A stretch of DNA of 18,964 nt from an uncultured Eubacteriales bacterium (GTDB taxonomy: Bacteria; Bacillota; Clostridia; Oscillospirales; Butyricicoccaceae): NCBI GenBank assembly GCA_949740695.1, contig CATJIY010000108.1, positions 1 through 18,964 on the forward strand. The letters are read 5' to 3'. The notes beneath the pieces were generated by a model. That model worked only from the letters and a program-made list of their open reading frames with translations. It was not told the DNA's origin and did not search any database. This document shows positions 1 through 6,172 of the stretch, piece after piece. A program made the translations under genes and the position numbers. The first letter of the stretch is position 1; each line of letters starts with the position of its first letter.

Positions 1-189
1 GCCAGCGCCGCCATATTCCTTTGGGAAATAAATACCCATCATACCCAGCTTACCCAGCTTTTTAACGGTTTCCATGGGGAAGCGTTCTTCCTCATCCACC
101 TCTTCAGCCAAGGGCTTGACTTCGGTTTCCGCAAACTCACGGTACATTTTGCGGAGCATCTCATGCTCTTTGCTCAAAACAAAATCCAT
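1..189 (-). CDS. bcd: acyl-CoA dehydrogenase, probably butyryl-CoA dehydrogenase (N-terminal 63 residues, cut by window edge)
   Basis: This gene runs off the left edge; only the first 63 codons are visible. The protein starts MDFVLSKEHEML and reaches FPKEYGGAG, the standard opening of acyl-CoA dehydrogenases: an N-terminal all-helical domain followed by the conserved P-x-E-Y-G-G-x-G segment. A strong AAGGAGGG (196-203) lies six bases before the ATG, which fixes the start. It is the last visible gene after thiolase, crotonase and 3-hydroxybutyryl-CoA dehydrogenase, and only 50 bases follow hbd, so it is very likely in the same transcript. In that setting it should reduce crotonyl-CoA to butyryl-CoA using an FAD cofactor and an electron-transfer flavoprotein, whose genes would be expected just outside the window. 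The family assignment is firm; butyryl-CoA specificity is inferred from the neighbours because the catalytic part is not visible. Confidence 0.88.
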   Translation of the reverse strand, partial: MDFVLSKEHEMLRKMYREFAETEVKPLAEEVDEEERFPMETVKKLGKLGMMGIYFPKEYGGAG

Positions 190-239
190 AAATTACCCTC
201 CTTGCGCTTGCACGCAATATTCAAATAGTTGCTGACGAA

Positions 240-1076
240 TTATTTATTGTAATCGTAGAAGCCCGCTTTGGTCTTGCGGCCCAACTTGCCGCTGCGGACC
301 ATCTTGCGCAGCAGGCTGTAGGCGCGATACTTGCTGTCGTGGGTTTCGTTATACAGCACGTCCATGATGGACAAGCAAACGTCCAGGCCAATCAAATCGC
401 CCAGCTCCAGGGGTCCCATAGGATGGTTGGCGCCCAGTTTCATGGCAGTGTCGATATCCTCAACCGAGGCCACGCCCGACTCCAACAAGCCGACAGCCTC
501 GTTAATCATGGGAATCAGAATACGGTTGACCACAAAGCCAGGCGCTTCGCTAACTTCAACTGGAGTCTTACCCAACGCCACAGAAAGATCCTTGATTTTC
601 TGCACCAGCTCGGCGGAGGTGTTGGCGCCGGCAATCACTTCCACCAATTTCATATTGGGAGCAGGATTAAAGAAGTGCATGCCGATCATTTCATGTTTCA
701 GGCCAAAACCAATCTCGGTAATGGAAAGAGAAGATGTATTGGAAGCAAAAACCGCTCCCTCTTTGACCATGCCATCTAATTCGGAAAGCAAAGTCTTTTT
801 GGTAGCCATATCTTCCTTAACGGTCTCCAAAATCAGGTCGCAATCAGCGCAGGCCGCCTTTTCCTCAATCTTGATGTTATTCAAAATGGCGTCTGCCGCT
901 TCCTGGGCCATCTTGCCCTTCTCCACCCGCTTTTGCAGGCCGGCAGCCAGCTTATCCTTATGTTTCTGCGCACTGGCAGTGCTGCTGGCGTACAGTAGGG
1001 TTTCGTTGCCCGCTTGTGCGAACACCTGAGCGATGCCGCTCCCCATGGTGCCTGCACCAAATACTGCTACCTTCAT
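240..1076 (-). CDS. hbd: 3-hydroxybutyryl-CoA dehydrogenase
   Basis: This 278-residue protein interconverts acetoacetyl-CoA and 3-hydroxybutyryl-CoA in the cytoplasm. The N-terminal Rossmann fold carries GAGTMG at residues 7-12. The catalytic histidine is H134 in GMHFFNPAP, paired with E146 in KLVEVIAG. FVVNRILIP (181-189) and NHPMGPLELGD (217-227) are hallmark segments of the C-terminal dimerisation domain. The length matches the usual bacterial form of about 280 residues. An AGGAGGAA box (1083-1090) lies six bases before the ATG. The gene sits between crotonase and acyl-CoA dehydrogenase with gaps of 47 and 50 bases, consistent with one operon. One oddity is that the turn after the second beta strand reads LLYASSTAS, without the aspartate or glutamate that usually holds the NAD ribose, so the cofactor could be NADP. 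The enzyme family is certain; the cofactor is open. Confidence 0.96.
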   Translation of the reverse strand: MKVAVFGAGTMGSGIAQVFAQAGNETLLYASSTASAQKHKDKLAAGLQKRVEKGKMAQEAADAILNNIKIEEKAACADCDLILETVKEDMATKKTLLSELDGMVKEGAVFASNTSSLSITEIGFGLKHEMIGMHFFNPAPNMKLVEVIAGANTSAELVQKIKDLSVALGKTPVEVSEAPGFVVNRILIPMINEAVGLLESGVASVEDIDTAMKLGANHPMGPLELGDLIGLDVCLSIMDVLYNETHDSKYRAYSLLRKMVRSGKLGRKTKAGFYDYNK

Positions 1077-1123
1077 TGTCGTTTCCTCCTAAATCTCAAA
1101 ATTTATAAAATGATGAAAAATAC

Positions 1124-1900
1124 TTAGCAATTGACAAAGGGTTCGGGCTTACGCTTTTCCACAAAAGCGCCCATGGCGTTTTTCTGATCCTGGGTTTCAA
1201 AGCAGGAGCCAAACAACTTTTCCTCAATAACAATGGCCTGGTCCATATCGGCCTGCAAACCATCATTTACCGCTTTCTTCACAGCGCGAACAGCAATGGG
1301 CGCGTTGCCCGCGATGCGCTGCGCCAGCTTGCGTGCTTCCTCCATAAGCTGTTCCACAGGATAAACCCCCTGAACCAATCCGATGGACAACGCCTCCGGG
1401 GCTTTGACCTTCCGGGCGGTATAAAGCAGCTCCTTCGCCCGGCCCGGTCCAATCAAGCGCGCCATCCGCTGCGTACCGCCAAAGCCAGGCGTAATCCCTA
1501 AGCCCACCTCGGGTTGGCCAAACACAGCGGTCTCCGAGCACAGCCGGATATCACAGCTCATCGCCAGCTCACAACCGCCGCCCAGAGCAAAACCGCAAAC
1601 CGCCGCAACGGTGGGAATGGGCAATGTCTCCAGCTTGCGGAATACATCGTTCCCCAGCTTGCCAAAAGCCTCTCCCTGTTCCTTGGTCAGACCGCGCATC
1701 TGGCCGATATCCGCGCCAGCCACAAAAGCCTTTTCTCCTTCGCCCGTAACAATAAGGCAACGGATCTGCTGAAGATCCACGCTGTCCAGCACTTGATCCA
1801 GCTCCCGGATTACCTGATCGTTCAAGGCGTTCAACGCGGCGGGCCGTGCAATGGTAAGAATGCCTACGCCGCCTTCCGCAGAAAGCTTTACATACTCCAT
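1124..1900 (-). CDS. crt: crotonase (3-hydroxybutyryl-CoA dehydratase, enoyl-CoA hydratase family)
   Basis: This 258-residue protein of the crotonase superfamily removes water from 3-hydroxybutyryl-CoA to give crotonyl-CoA. The oxyanion-hole segment AFVAGADI is at residues 58-65. The two catalytic glutamates are E111 in GGGCELAM and E131 in GQPEVGLG, followed by TPGFGGTQR. The length equals the normal family length of about 260. The start is set by AAGGAGG (1908-1914), seven bases before the ATG at 1898-1900. The same frame is open upstream to 1978, but that extension has no such box and would add residues not seen in the family. The gene is first after a consensus promoter (2099-2127) and a long structured leader, and lies upstream of hbd. 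Crt is favoured over a general enoyl-CoA hydratase because of the neighbours. Confidence 0.95.
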   Translation of the reverse strand: MEYVKLSAEGGVGILTIARPAALNALNDQVIRELDQVLDSVDLQQIRCLIVTGEGEKAFVAGADIGQMRGLTKEQGEAFGKLGNDVFRKLETLPIPTVAAVCGFALGGGCELAMSCDIRLCSETAVFGQPEVGLGITPGFGGTQRMARLIGPGRAKELLYTARKVKAPEALSIGLVQGVYPVEQLMEEARKLAQRIAGNAPIAVRAVKKAVNDGLQADMDQAIVIEEKLFGSCFETQDQKNAMGAFVEKRKPEPFVNC

Positions 1901-1907
1901 AACTTGA

Positions 1908-1914
1908 CCTCCTT
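1908..1914 (-). promoter_or_regulatory. ribosome binding site that fixes the crt start
   Basis: On the minus strand this reads AAGGAGG, seven bases before the ATG at 1900. It decides against in-frame upstream starts at 1954 and 1978, which would place it inside the coding sequence. Confidence 0.85.
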
Positions 1915-2059
1915 CGTTCTTTCTCCCTTCTGAATTTCTTCTAAAAAGGATCATGCCTGCCGGATATACGCCGTCCAAAGGACAAACGCCCCAAGCCCCG
2001 CCTCCCGAAACGATTTCCGGCGGCGGTGCTCCGCAGGATAGAAACTGGCAGGCGCTGTA

Positions 2060-2086
2060 TCAGGCGCAAGGATTTCTTGCGCCTGA
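2060..2086 (-). promoter_or_regulatory. perfect 11-bp inverted repeat just after the crt transcription start
   Basis: TCAGGCGCAAG and CTTGCGCCTGA are perfect complements separated by five bases. The helix can be lengthened by GCTG (2088-2091) pairing with CAGC (2055-2058) across a small internal loop. There is no T-run on either side, so it is not an intrinsic terminator. Its position immediately after the predicted start fits either a repressor operator or a 5'-end hairpin that protects the mRNA. The repeat itself is certain; its role is open. Confidence 0.6.
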
Positions 2087-2098
2087 CCAGCTGCCTCC

Positions 2099-2127
2099 AT
2101 TATATCGATCTATCGCAAGTTTGTCAA
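2099..2127 (-). promoter_or_regulatory. consensus sigma-A promoter upstream of crt
   Basis: On the minus strand there is a -35 of TTGACA (2122-2127), a 17-base spacer, and a -10 of TATAAT (2099-2104). Both hexamers match the vegetative consensus at every base. The predicted start is an A near 2092. The promoter lies between the thiolase and crotonase genes, so crt, hbd and the acyl-CoA dehydrogenase can be transcribed without the thiolase. Confidence 0.88.
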
Positions 2128-2169
2128 ATTATAAACGATAAAACTCGAGGATTTTTTAAGATTTCCACC

Positions 2170-2191
2170 CGTTTCCAATCCGGAGGAAACG
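2170..2191 (-). other. stem-loop directly after the thiolase stop codon
   Basis: CGTTTCC and GGAAACG (minus strand) form a 7-bp stem with an 8-base loop beginning 3 bases after the thiolase stop. No U-rich tail follows closely, so termination would be weak at best. It may stabilise the 3' end of a thiolase-only transcript, but this is inference. Confidence 0.35.
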
Positions 2192-2194
2192 ATC

Positions 2195-3379
2195 TCAGAC
2201 CCGCTCTACCACCAGAGCTTCGCCCATACCGCCGCCAATGCACAGAGAAGCGACGCCATATTTGCCGCCCCGGTGAGCCAGCTCATAGCATAAAGTTACC
2301 AGAATCCGTGCGCCGGAAGCGCCGATGGGATGCCCCAGAGCGATAGCGCCGCCGTTGACGTTCACATTATCGGGAGTCAGACCCAGTTCCTTATTGACCG
2401 CAGCAGCCTGAGCGGCAAACGCCTCATTCAGTTCAAACAGATCAATATCTTTGGTCTCCAAACCAGCTTTTTTCAGCGCCTGACGAACAGAAGGAATGGG
2501 GCCGGTACCCATGAGGGCAGGATCCACACCTACGCTGCCGGTAGCAACAATCTTCGCCATAGGCTTCAAGTTATGAGCCTTGACAAACTCGCAAGAAGCA
2601 ACGACGATTGCAGCTGCGCCATCGTTGATACCAGACGCGTTGCCAGCGGTAACCGTGCCGCCGTCTTTCTTAAATGCAGGCTTCAACTTTGCTAAAGTTT
2701 CTACTGTGGTGCCTTTACGGGGATGCTCGTCAGTGTTAAAGACAATAGGATCTCCCTTCCGCTGGGGAATGACTACATCCACAATCTCATCTTTGAAACG
2801 GCCTTCCTCAATAGCGGCCATCGCACGCTGCTGGCTGCGGGCCGCCAACTCGTCCTGCATCTCCCGGGTGATTTCGTACTTTTCCGCCACATTCTCGGCG
2901 GTAATGCCCATGTGATAGTTGTTGAAAGCATCCCACAAACCATCATTGACCATTACGTCAGTCATGGAAGTGTTATTCATGCGAGCGCCCCAGCGGGCAG
3001 AATTAACCGCATAAGGAGCCAAACTCATGTTTTCCATGCCGCCAGCTACCACGCAGGCAGCCTCACCAGCCATAATAGTGCGGTAAGCCATGGATACGCT
3101 GTGCAAGCCCGAGCCGCACACCTTGTTCAAGGTAGTGCAGGGAGTCTCGATGGGCAAGCCAGCCTTCAGAGAAGCCTGACGGGCAGGGTTCTGTCCCAAA
3201 GCGGCCTGAAGCACGTTGCCGAAAAACACTTCGTCAACCTGCCCAGCCTCCACGCCGCCCCGCTTCAACGCTTCCTTGATCACGGTGGCGCCCAGCTCCA
3301 CTGCGGGGATGCCTTTCAACGAACCGCCAAAACTGCCAACGGCCGTACGTGCCATGCTTACCAGATAAACCTCTTTCAT
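2195..3379 (-). CDS. thlA: acetyl-CoA acetyltransferase (biosynthetic thiolase)
   Basis: This 394-residue thiolase joins two acetyl-CoA into acetoacetyl-CoA, the first step towards butyryl-CoA. The nucleophilic cysteine is C88 in NKVCGSGLHS. The C-terminal catalytic residues are H350 in ALGHPIGASG and C380 in SLCIGGGMG. NEAFAAQ lies at 318-324. The length is that of degradative and biosynthetic class II thiolases (390-395). A GAAGGAG box (3391-3397) precedes the ATG by 11 bases, slightly long. It has its own promoter (3437-3465) and is followed after 294 bases by crt. The neighbours make the condensing role far more likely than fatty-acid breakdown. The symbol thlA follows clostridial usage; atoB would be equivalent. 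Confidence 0.96.
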   Translation of the reverse strand: MKEVYLVSMARTAVGSFGGSLKGIPAVELGATVIKEALKRGGVEAGQVDEVFFGNVLQAALGQNPARQASLKAGLPIETPCTTLNKVCGSGLHSVSMAYRTIMAGEAACVVAGGMENMSLAPYAVNSARWGARMNNTSMTDVMVNDGLWDAFNNYHMGITAENVAEKYEITREMQDELAARSQQRAMAAIEEGRFKDEIVDVVIPQRKGDPIVFNTDEHPRKGTTVETLAKLKPAFKKDGGTVTAGNASGINDGAAAIVVASCEFVKAHNLKPMAKIVATGSVGVDPALMGTGPIPSVRQALKKAGLETKDIDLFELNEAFAAQAAAVNKELGLTPDNVNVNGGAIALGHPIGASGARILVTLCYELAHRGGKYGVASLCIGGGMGEALVVERV

Positions 3380-3436
3380 TTGCTAAGACACTCCTTCTAT
3401 TTTTGAATGTTCAGATTACCCAATTAACCATTTTTC

Positions 3437-3465
3437 ATTATAGACAAATTCCTTCCGCTTGGCAA
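3437..3465 (-). promoter_or_regulatory. sigma-A promoter of the thiolase gene
   Basis: On the minus strand there is a -35 of TTGCCA (3460-3465, five of six consensus bases), a 17-base spacer, and a perfect -10 TATAAT (3437-3442). The predicted start lies near 3429-3431, giving a leader of about 50 bases. It lies downstream of the terminator at 3619-3656, so the thiolase gene begins a new transcription unit. Confidence 0.82.
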
Positions 3466-3480
3466 GTCTTATTTTGATGA

Positions 3481-3516
3481 TTTTCCCACATTATTTTTCT
3501 TGAAAACTGTGGAAAA
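3481..3516. repeat. imperfect inverted repeat upstream of the thiolase promoter
   Basis: TTTTCCCACA (3481-3490) and TGTGGAAAA (3508-3516) are complementary apart from one bulged base. The repeat starts about 15 bases upstream of the -35 box, where an activator or repressor could bind. It has no terminator features. Each arm also resembles a DnaA box with at least one mismatch, which is probably chance. Confidence 0.3.
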
Positions 3517-3618
3517 CGCGCTTTCATAAAAGATTTTCCGCCAAAAGGCTTTCTTTGCTATCCTGTTTGTCCAAAAATCCGGTAACTTTTCCCTCCGCTC
3601 TTATCCCAACGCCCTTTG

Positions 3619-3656
3619 AAAAAGCATAACCCCAGCCGTTTTAAAGGCGGCTGGGG
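3619..3656 (-). terminator. intrinsic terminator after the HD-domain gene
   Basis: On the minus strand the 9-bp stem CCCCAGCCG / CGGCTGGGG (3630-3638 with 3648-3656) has a 9-base loop and is followed by TTATGCTTTTT. It begins eight bases after the stop codon of the HD-domain gene and closes the acetyltransferase-walJ-rlmH-HD transcript. Confidence 0.8.
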
Positions 3657-3663
3657 CCATTTA

Positions 3664-4218
3664 TTATTCCAGACTGCGCATTGCCTGGAGGGTCCTCTCC
3701 AACAGATCGTCCAACTCCCAGCCCAGGGCCTCCGCTCCTTGACGGATAACCTCCCGGCTGCACCCGGCCGCAAACTTTTTATCCTTAAATTTTTTCTTCA
3801 AGCTGGAAAGTTCCATATCAGAGACACTTTTGCTGGGACGCATCCGCGCGGCGGCGCCGATTAACCCAGTCAACTCGTCAGCGGCGAACAAAATCTTCTC
3901 CATGATATGCTCGGGCTGATACTGGGCGCCAGTAAGCCCCCAGCCATGACTCATGGCCGACCGAACGATCCCTTGGTCAATATCCTCCTGCTGGCAAATC
4001 TCCACGCCCTTAACACAGTGCTCCTCAGGATACAGCTCAAAATCAATATCGTGGAGCATCCCTACTGTTTTCCAATAATCCACCCGCTCCGGGTCATATT
4101 GAGCGGCATACCAGCCCATCACCCCTGAAACAGTCTCTCCATGTTGAATGTGAAAGGGTTCCTGATTGTACTTTTTTAAGATAGCCAATGCCTGATCCGA
4201 TGTAGGAACGTAACTCAT
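3664..4218 (-). CDS. HD-domain phosphohydrolase-like protein of unknown substrate
   Basis: This is a 184-residue soluble protein of the HD superfamily, whose members are metal-dependent phosphohydrolases. The metal ligands appear in order: H26 in HIQHGETV, the defining H56-D57 in GMLHDIDF, H67 and H91 as extra histidines, and D114 in FAADELTGL. There is no partner domain such as a nucleotidyltransferase, response-regulator receiver or RelA-type synthetase domain, so the substrate cannot be read from architecture. The start at 4218 is chosen because AGGAGG (4226-4231) lies seven bases before it; an upstream ATG at 4251 lacks a ribosome binding site. The gene follows rlmH by 41 bases and is the last gene before a strong terminator. 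Similar small HD proteins are common in Clostridia. The family is sure, the function unknown. Confidence 0.85.
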   Translation of the reverse strand: MSYVPTSDQALAILKKYNQEPFHIQHGETVSGVMGWYAAQYDPERVDYWKTVGMLHDIDFELYPEEHCVKGVEICQQEDIDQGIVRSAMSHGWGLTGAQYQPEHIMEKILFAADELTGLIGAAARMRPSKSVSDMELSSLKKKFKDKKFAAGCSREVIRQGAEALGWELDDLLERTLQAMRSLE

Positions 4219-4259
4219 AGGATATCCTCCTGATGGATTTTTTCCGGGCATGCCCCGGT

Positions 4260-4718
4260 TTATTTGTGATATTTACTGCCGTTTAAAATGGAAAGCCCCC
4301 GGTAAAGCTGCTCCAACACCATCACTCTTGCCAAATGGTGGGGAAAGGTCATTGAAGACATAGAAAGTCGCAGATTTGCCTGCTGCTTAACTTCTTCCTC
4401 CAGCCCGCGAGAAGAACCGATTATCAAGCAAAGGCGAGATACTCCACTGTTTTGCAGACGGCGCAACCGGTCTGCCAAGCCTTGACTGGAAAGGGATTCC
4501 CCCTCAATGCACAAGGCGATGACATAACTGCCTGATAAGACAACTTCCCGAATCCTGGTTCCCTCCAGCGCCAAACCGCCTGGCCGGTCGGGGGCTTCCT
4601 CCAGCTGAACAATCTCCAACCGGCAAAGGCCGCTCAGTCGCTTTTCATACTCCCGACAAGCCTCTTGATAAAATTTTTCCTTCAATTTACCCACGCAAAT
4701 CAACCGTACCTGCAACAT
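4260..4718 (-). CDS. rlmH: 23S rRNA (pseudouridine-1915-N3) methyltransferase
   Basis: RlmH is a small SPOUT-class methyltransferase that methylates pseudouridine 1915 of 23S rRNA on the assembled 70S ribosome, using S-adenosylmethionine. This 152-residue protein opens with VRLICVGKLKEKFY, has the knot-forming SAM-binding segment LIIGSSRGL (98-106), then MTFPHHLARVMVLEQLYR, and ends in the family signature NGSKYHK. The length fits the usual 155-160. The start at 4718 has GAGGG five bases upstream. An ATG at 4730 would add four residues and overlap the walJ stop by four bases, but has no ribosome binding site. RlmH next to walJ is a conserved Firmicute arrangement. One small difference is GSS where many homologues have GGS or GGA in the cofactor loop. 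Confidence 0.94.
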   Translation of the reverse strand: MLQVRLICVGKLKEKFYQEACREYEKRLSGLCRLEIVQLEEAPDRPGGLALEGTRIREVVLSGSYVIALCIEGESLSSQGLADRLRRLQNSGVSRLCLIIGSSRGLEEEVKQQANLRLSMSSMTFPHHLARVMVLEQLYRGLSILNGSKYHK

Positions 4719-4726
4719 AAACGCCC

Positions 4727-5500
4727 TCATAACAACACTGGCTGGCCCAGCTCTCCCCGGGCGGCCAAAGTAATTTCAGCCTCCAGCCCCGCCCGAGCCA
4801 ATGCTTCCTGCACCGCGCTTAACGCCAGCTGAGGCGTGTTGTTTTCCGCACTCAAGTGAGCCAGCAACAACCGACTGGTACCAGTCTGGCACAGGCGCAC
4901 CGCTACCTTGGCGGAAAAACCGTTGGAAAGATGACCCTGGTCGGAAAGAATCCGCCGCTTCAGTGGATAAGGGTAAGGACCGGTACGCACCATCTCCACG
5001 TCATGGTTGCACTCCAACAAAACGGCGGCGCTGCCCCGAATCACCGCAAAGATCTCTCCCGTCATGGTTCCCATGTCGGTACACACCGCCACTTGCTCCG
5101 CGCCGCTGCCCAGCACATACCCGCAGCTGCCCGGAGCGTCGTGGGAGGTAGAAAAAGTGCGCACTGGACACTCCCCCAAAGTTATCCCCTCCCCTGGTTC
5201 AAAGAGTATCTTCTCCACGCCCAAGGGCAGACGGGACGCGATAGCCGAATAGGTTTTTGCCGAACAGACCAGACAAGCGCGGGTGCGCTTCATCAGCACT
5301 GGCAGGGCGGAAACATGGTCGGTATGGCTGTGGGTAATCAGGACATGGGTCAGATCGGCAGGAGACAACGCCAGCTGCCTCAGCCTCTCGGTTATGTAAC
5401 GAGTGTTTTTTCCGGCGTCAATCAAAATGCGCTGCCGGCGGTTCACATAGACTGCGCAGTTACCCGAGCTGCCGCTGGCCAAAGTGCAAAAATAGGTCAT
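4727..5500 (-). CDS. walJ: WalJ/YycJ metallo-beta-lactamase-fold hydrolase
   Basis: This 257-residue cytoplasmic protein belongs to the metallo-beta-lactamase superfamily. The metal-binding motif THSHTDH is at 56-62, with further ligands at H120 or D121 (SHDAPG), D142 (CTDMG), H190 (GHLSN) and H215 (LAHLSAENN). The opening CTLASGSSGN is typical of the YycJ/WalJ group, which resembles single-strand exonucleases and accompanies the WalRK system. The start overlaps the stop of the upstream acetyltransferase gene by four bases (ATGA), indicating translational coupling. rlmH follows directly. In Bacillus and Streptococcus the gene lies after walRK; here it is separated from walI by murA and the acetyltransferase. 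The family call is secure; the biochemical role is less well defined in the literature. Confidence 0.92.
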   Translation of the reverse strand: MTYFCTLASGSSGNCAVYVNRRQRILIDAGKNTRYITERLRQLALSPADLTHVLITHSHTDHVSALPVLMKRTRACLVCSAKTYSAIASRLPLGVEKILFEPGEGITLGECPVRTFSTSHDAPGSCGYVLGSGAEQVAVCTDMGTMTGEIFAVIRGSAAVLLECNHDVEMVRTGPYPYPLKRRILSDQGHLSNGFSAKVAVRLCQTGTSRLLLAHLSAENNTPQLALSAVQEALARAGLEAEITLAARGELGQPVLL

Positions 5501-6078
5501 TTCCCCGTCGCGTCCTCCTGCCCCTCTGGGAACCAGCCCATCTCCAGCCGGACCTCACCCCGCTGGATATCCCGATTGGAATAAGCGCACCAGTCCATGC
5601 CAATCAAAGAAAATCCCTCGTGCAAATAAAACTCAACGGCGTTTACATTGCAGCTTTGCGTCTCCAGAATTACCGTTCGGAAGCCCTCCCGCCGAGCCTG
5701 ATCTTTTGCCAGACTGAGCAGCGCCTTTCCTATACCCTTTCCTCGCAGATCCTCCGCCACCCAAAGTTCTGTGACCCGCAGCCGGCTGGACCACCGCTCT
5801 GGGCAGGTCTCAATAGCCCCCTGCAGAGTTTTCCCTTCCGCAACGCCCCAAGCTTGTGCTTCGGCCCAATGCTCTTGATATAAGCTGTCCGGAAACTGAT
5901 ATTCCTCCGGCGTATGGGTTACCGGCTGCGGAAAAGGAGTTTTCTCTAACGCAATGGAAAAACCATTCTCATTTGGGCAGAACGCAACCGCATAATGATA
6001 TCCGGTGGTATAACTTATGGGCAATACGGTTCCTTGCCAAGCCTCCCGAGGCAACGGTACAATAAAAGGTTTTTCCAT
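5497..6078 (-). CDS. GNAT-family N-acetyltransferase
   Basis: This 193-residue protein has a GNAT domain in its second half. The acetyl-CoA pyrophosphate loop is in LWVAEDLRGKGIGKALL (105-121, with R112, G115 and G117), and the later helix is NAVEFYLHEGF (146-156). The first 95 residues are less typical and probably contribute to substrate choice, which cannot be deduced. The start at 6078 is chosen from AAGGAG (6084-6089) five bases upstream; an open frame continues to 6327 into murA but has no supporting signal. It begins only 40 bases after the murA terminator and overlaps walJ by four bases. No clear promoter fits in that space, so its expression may depend on read-through of the terminator or on a weak TTGCAG/AAGAAT promoter. 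A role in ribosome or envelope modification is possible but unsupported. Confidence 0.88.
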   Translation of the reverse strand: MEKPFIVPLPREAWQGTVLPISYTTGYHYAVAFCPNENGFSIALEKTPFPQPVTHTPEEYQFPDSLYQEHWAEAQAWGVAEGKTLQGAIETCPERWSSRLRVTELWVAEDLRGKGIGKALLSLAKDQARREGFRTVILETQSCNVNAVEFYLHEGFSLIGMDWCAYSNRDIQRGEVRLEMGWFPEGQEDATGK

Positions 6079-6118
6079 AAATACTCCTTGTATTCTTTTT
6101 ACTTCTTGCCCGCCCTGC

Positions 6119-6146
6119 AAAAAAGCCCGACGGCTTTGGTCGGGCT
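6119..6146 (-). terminator. intrinsic terminator after murA
   Basis: On the minus strand the 8-bp stem AGCCCGAC / GTCGGGCT (6139-6146 and 6124-6131) encloses a 7-base loop and is followed directly by TTTTTT. It starts 26 bases after the murA stop codon and separates murA from the acetyltransferase-walJ-rlmH group. Confidence 0.85.
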
Positions 6147-6172
6147 GATAATGAGTTGGATTTCCTGCGCGG

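Larger units (their letters stand above)
1901..2092 (-). promoter_or_regulatory. structured 5' leader of the crt transcript
   Basis: About 190 bases separate the predicted transcription start near 2092 from the crt start codon, with no gene inside. Read on the minus strand, the leader begins with a long hairpin (2060-2086). Further in, GCCTGCC (2047-2053) can pair with GGCAGGC (1955-1961). The segment they enclose holds a GC-rich helix (about 1998-2026) and a hairpin with GTCC-TTT-GGAC at its tip (1973-1983), extendable by wobble and bulged pairs. No known riboswitch family was recognised. The pairings are seen by eye; function as a regulatory leader is inference. Confidence 0.45.

Noticed and set aside
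331..1029. Long plus-strand open frame opposite hbd
   Set aside because: It mirrors the codon pattern of a clear hbd gene, has low-complexity composition and no recognisable motif.
1901..1978. N-terminal extension of Crt from an upstream in-frame start
   Set aside because: It lacks a suitable ribosome binding site, includes the strong AAGGAGG inside coding sequence, and adds residues not found in the family.
2723..3406. 227-codon plus-strand frame opposite the thiolase gene
   Set aside because: It is an antisense shadow of a certain thiolase; no ribosome binding site or family signature is present.
3400..3436. Rex-type operator in the thiolase leader (GGTTAATTGGGTAAT region)
   Set aside because: Only one half-site resembles TTGTTAA; the second half does not match the expected TTAACAA.
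3480..3517. DnaA-box-like nonamers suggesting an origin
   Set aside because: There are only two, each mismatched to TTATCCACA, with no dnaA or dnaN nearby and no AT-rich repeat cluster.
4244..4258. Palindrome CCGGG-CATGC-CCCGG after rlmH
   Set aside because: On the minus strand it is followed by A-rich sequence, so it is not a terminator for this transcript; on the plus strand no gene would need one. The stem is only five pairs.
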